A stretch of 64,000 nucleotides of DNA, taken from Vespa crabro (taxonomy: Eukaryota > Arthropoda > Insecta > Hymenoptera > Vespidae). Numbering within the stretch: position 1 is the first letter of the stretch; the number at the start of each line of letters is the position of its first letter. Shown piece after piece: positions 63,827 to 64,000 of this stretch. Position numbers and translations under genes: made by a program. The notes beneath the pieces were generated by a model, which did no database searches, had not been told where the DNA came from, and was given only the letters and a program-made list of their open reading frames with translations. The DNA lies in contig NC_060963.1 of NCBI RefSeq assembly GCF_910589235.1, positions 2,133,501 through 2,197,500 of the forward strand, in the 5' to 3' direction.

Positions 63827-64000
63827 GAGGGAAGGATAGAAAGTTGTAGGCGTTTCGCCTCGTAGCGTATTCACGTCCGTATTGTCCTTAACCGTTCGCT
63901 AAACTACAAGACTCACGGCGAACTAACTTCGGCTCGCTTCGTTTTCCGTCCTCAACCTCAACGTGGCATCGTTGTTACGCGCTATTTCTCGTCTATGTAT
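63477..64000. promoter_or_regulatory. XYLB 5' flank with CT and GA tracts
   Basis: A CT tract (about 63508..63553) lies 30 nt upstream of the XYLB ATG and GA tracts lie at about 63690..63736 and 63775..63823. The GA and CT runs are inverted relative to each other. GAGA-type sequence is common in insect promoters. The last 150 nt are GC-balanced (TTAACCGTTCGC, CTCAACGTGGCATCG). No coding frame continues to the right edge that I can support. Confidence 0.45.

Overview
The window is nuclear DNA from an arthropod, most likely an insect and probably a hymenopteran. It is very AT-rich, introns are mostly short (about 60 to 150 nt), and AT, GA/CT, AAT and GATA microsatellites are dense. One gene encodes the arthropod neuropeptide CCAP (mature core PFCNAFTGC). 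The order-level placement is an inference from gene architecture and protein similarity. No viral, phage or bacterial genes were seen, and no CRISPR array, rRNA or tRNA gene was found.

Fourteen protein-coding genes can be assembled by joining exons whose splice sites and reading phases agree. From left to right they are: the 5' part of PDSS1 (polyprenyl diphosphate synthase, - strand, rest beyond the left edge, 14.7 kb first intron); an unrecognised coiled-coil protein (-); the centriole duplication protein STIL/Ana2 (-); the bZIP factor CREBRF/REPTOR (+); protein phosphatase 1 inhibitor 2, PPP1R2 (+); the FYVE protein SARA/ZFYVE9 (-); UNC50 (-); a nuclear FKBP39/46-type immunophilin (+); the nucleoporin NUP43 (-); a predicted secreted MATH-domain protein (+); the CCAP neuropeptide precursor (-); the Rac-family GTPase Mtl (-); the splicing factor SF3A1 (+); and xylulose kinase XYLB (-, first coding exon near the right edge).

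Layout: 0 to 16 kb is almost entirely the repeat-filled first intron of PDSS1, with a few islands of ordinary composition. From 16.5 to 47 kb the genes are compact and often paired head to head (STIL/CREBRF, UNC50/FKBP39, NUP43/MATH protein) or tail to tail (PPP1R2/SARA, FKBP39/NUP43, MATH protein/CCAP). From 47 to 52.4 kb there is a gene-poor stretch between the CCAP promoter and Mtl. Mtl and SF3A1 are head to head, SF3A1 and XYLB tail to tail. The genes are mostly unrelated housekeeping functions; their proximity reflects compact packing rather than a pathway.

The points most worth a second look are: the CCAP gene, whose first coding exon holds only two codons; a 66-nt in-frame exon in XYLB that the human enzyme, as I recall its length, would not need; the secreted MATH protein; a CTCF-like motif between FKBP39 and NUP43; LC8-like and Sas-4-like motifs in the STIL homologue; and perfect or near-perfect NRF1/Ewg sites in two introns. 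I found nothing that clearly forms a wholly new system.
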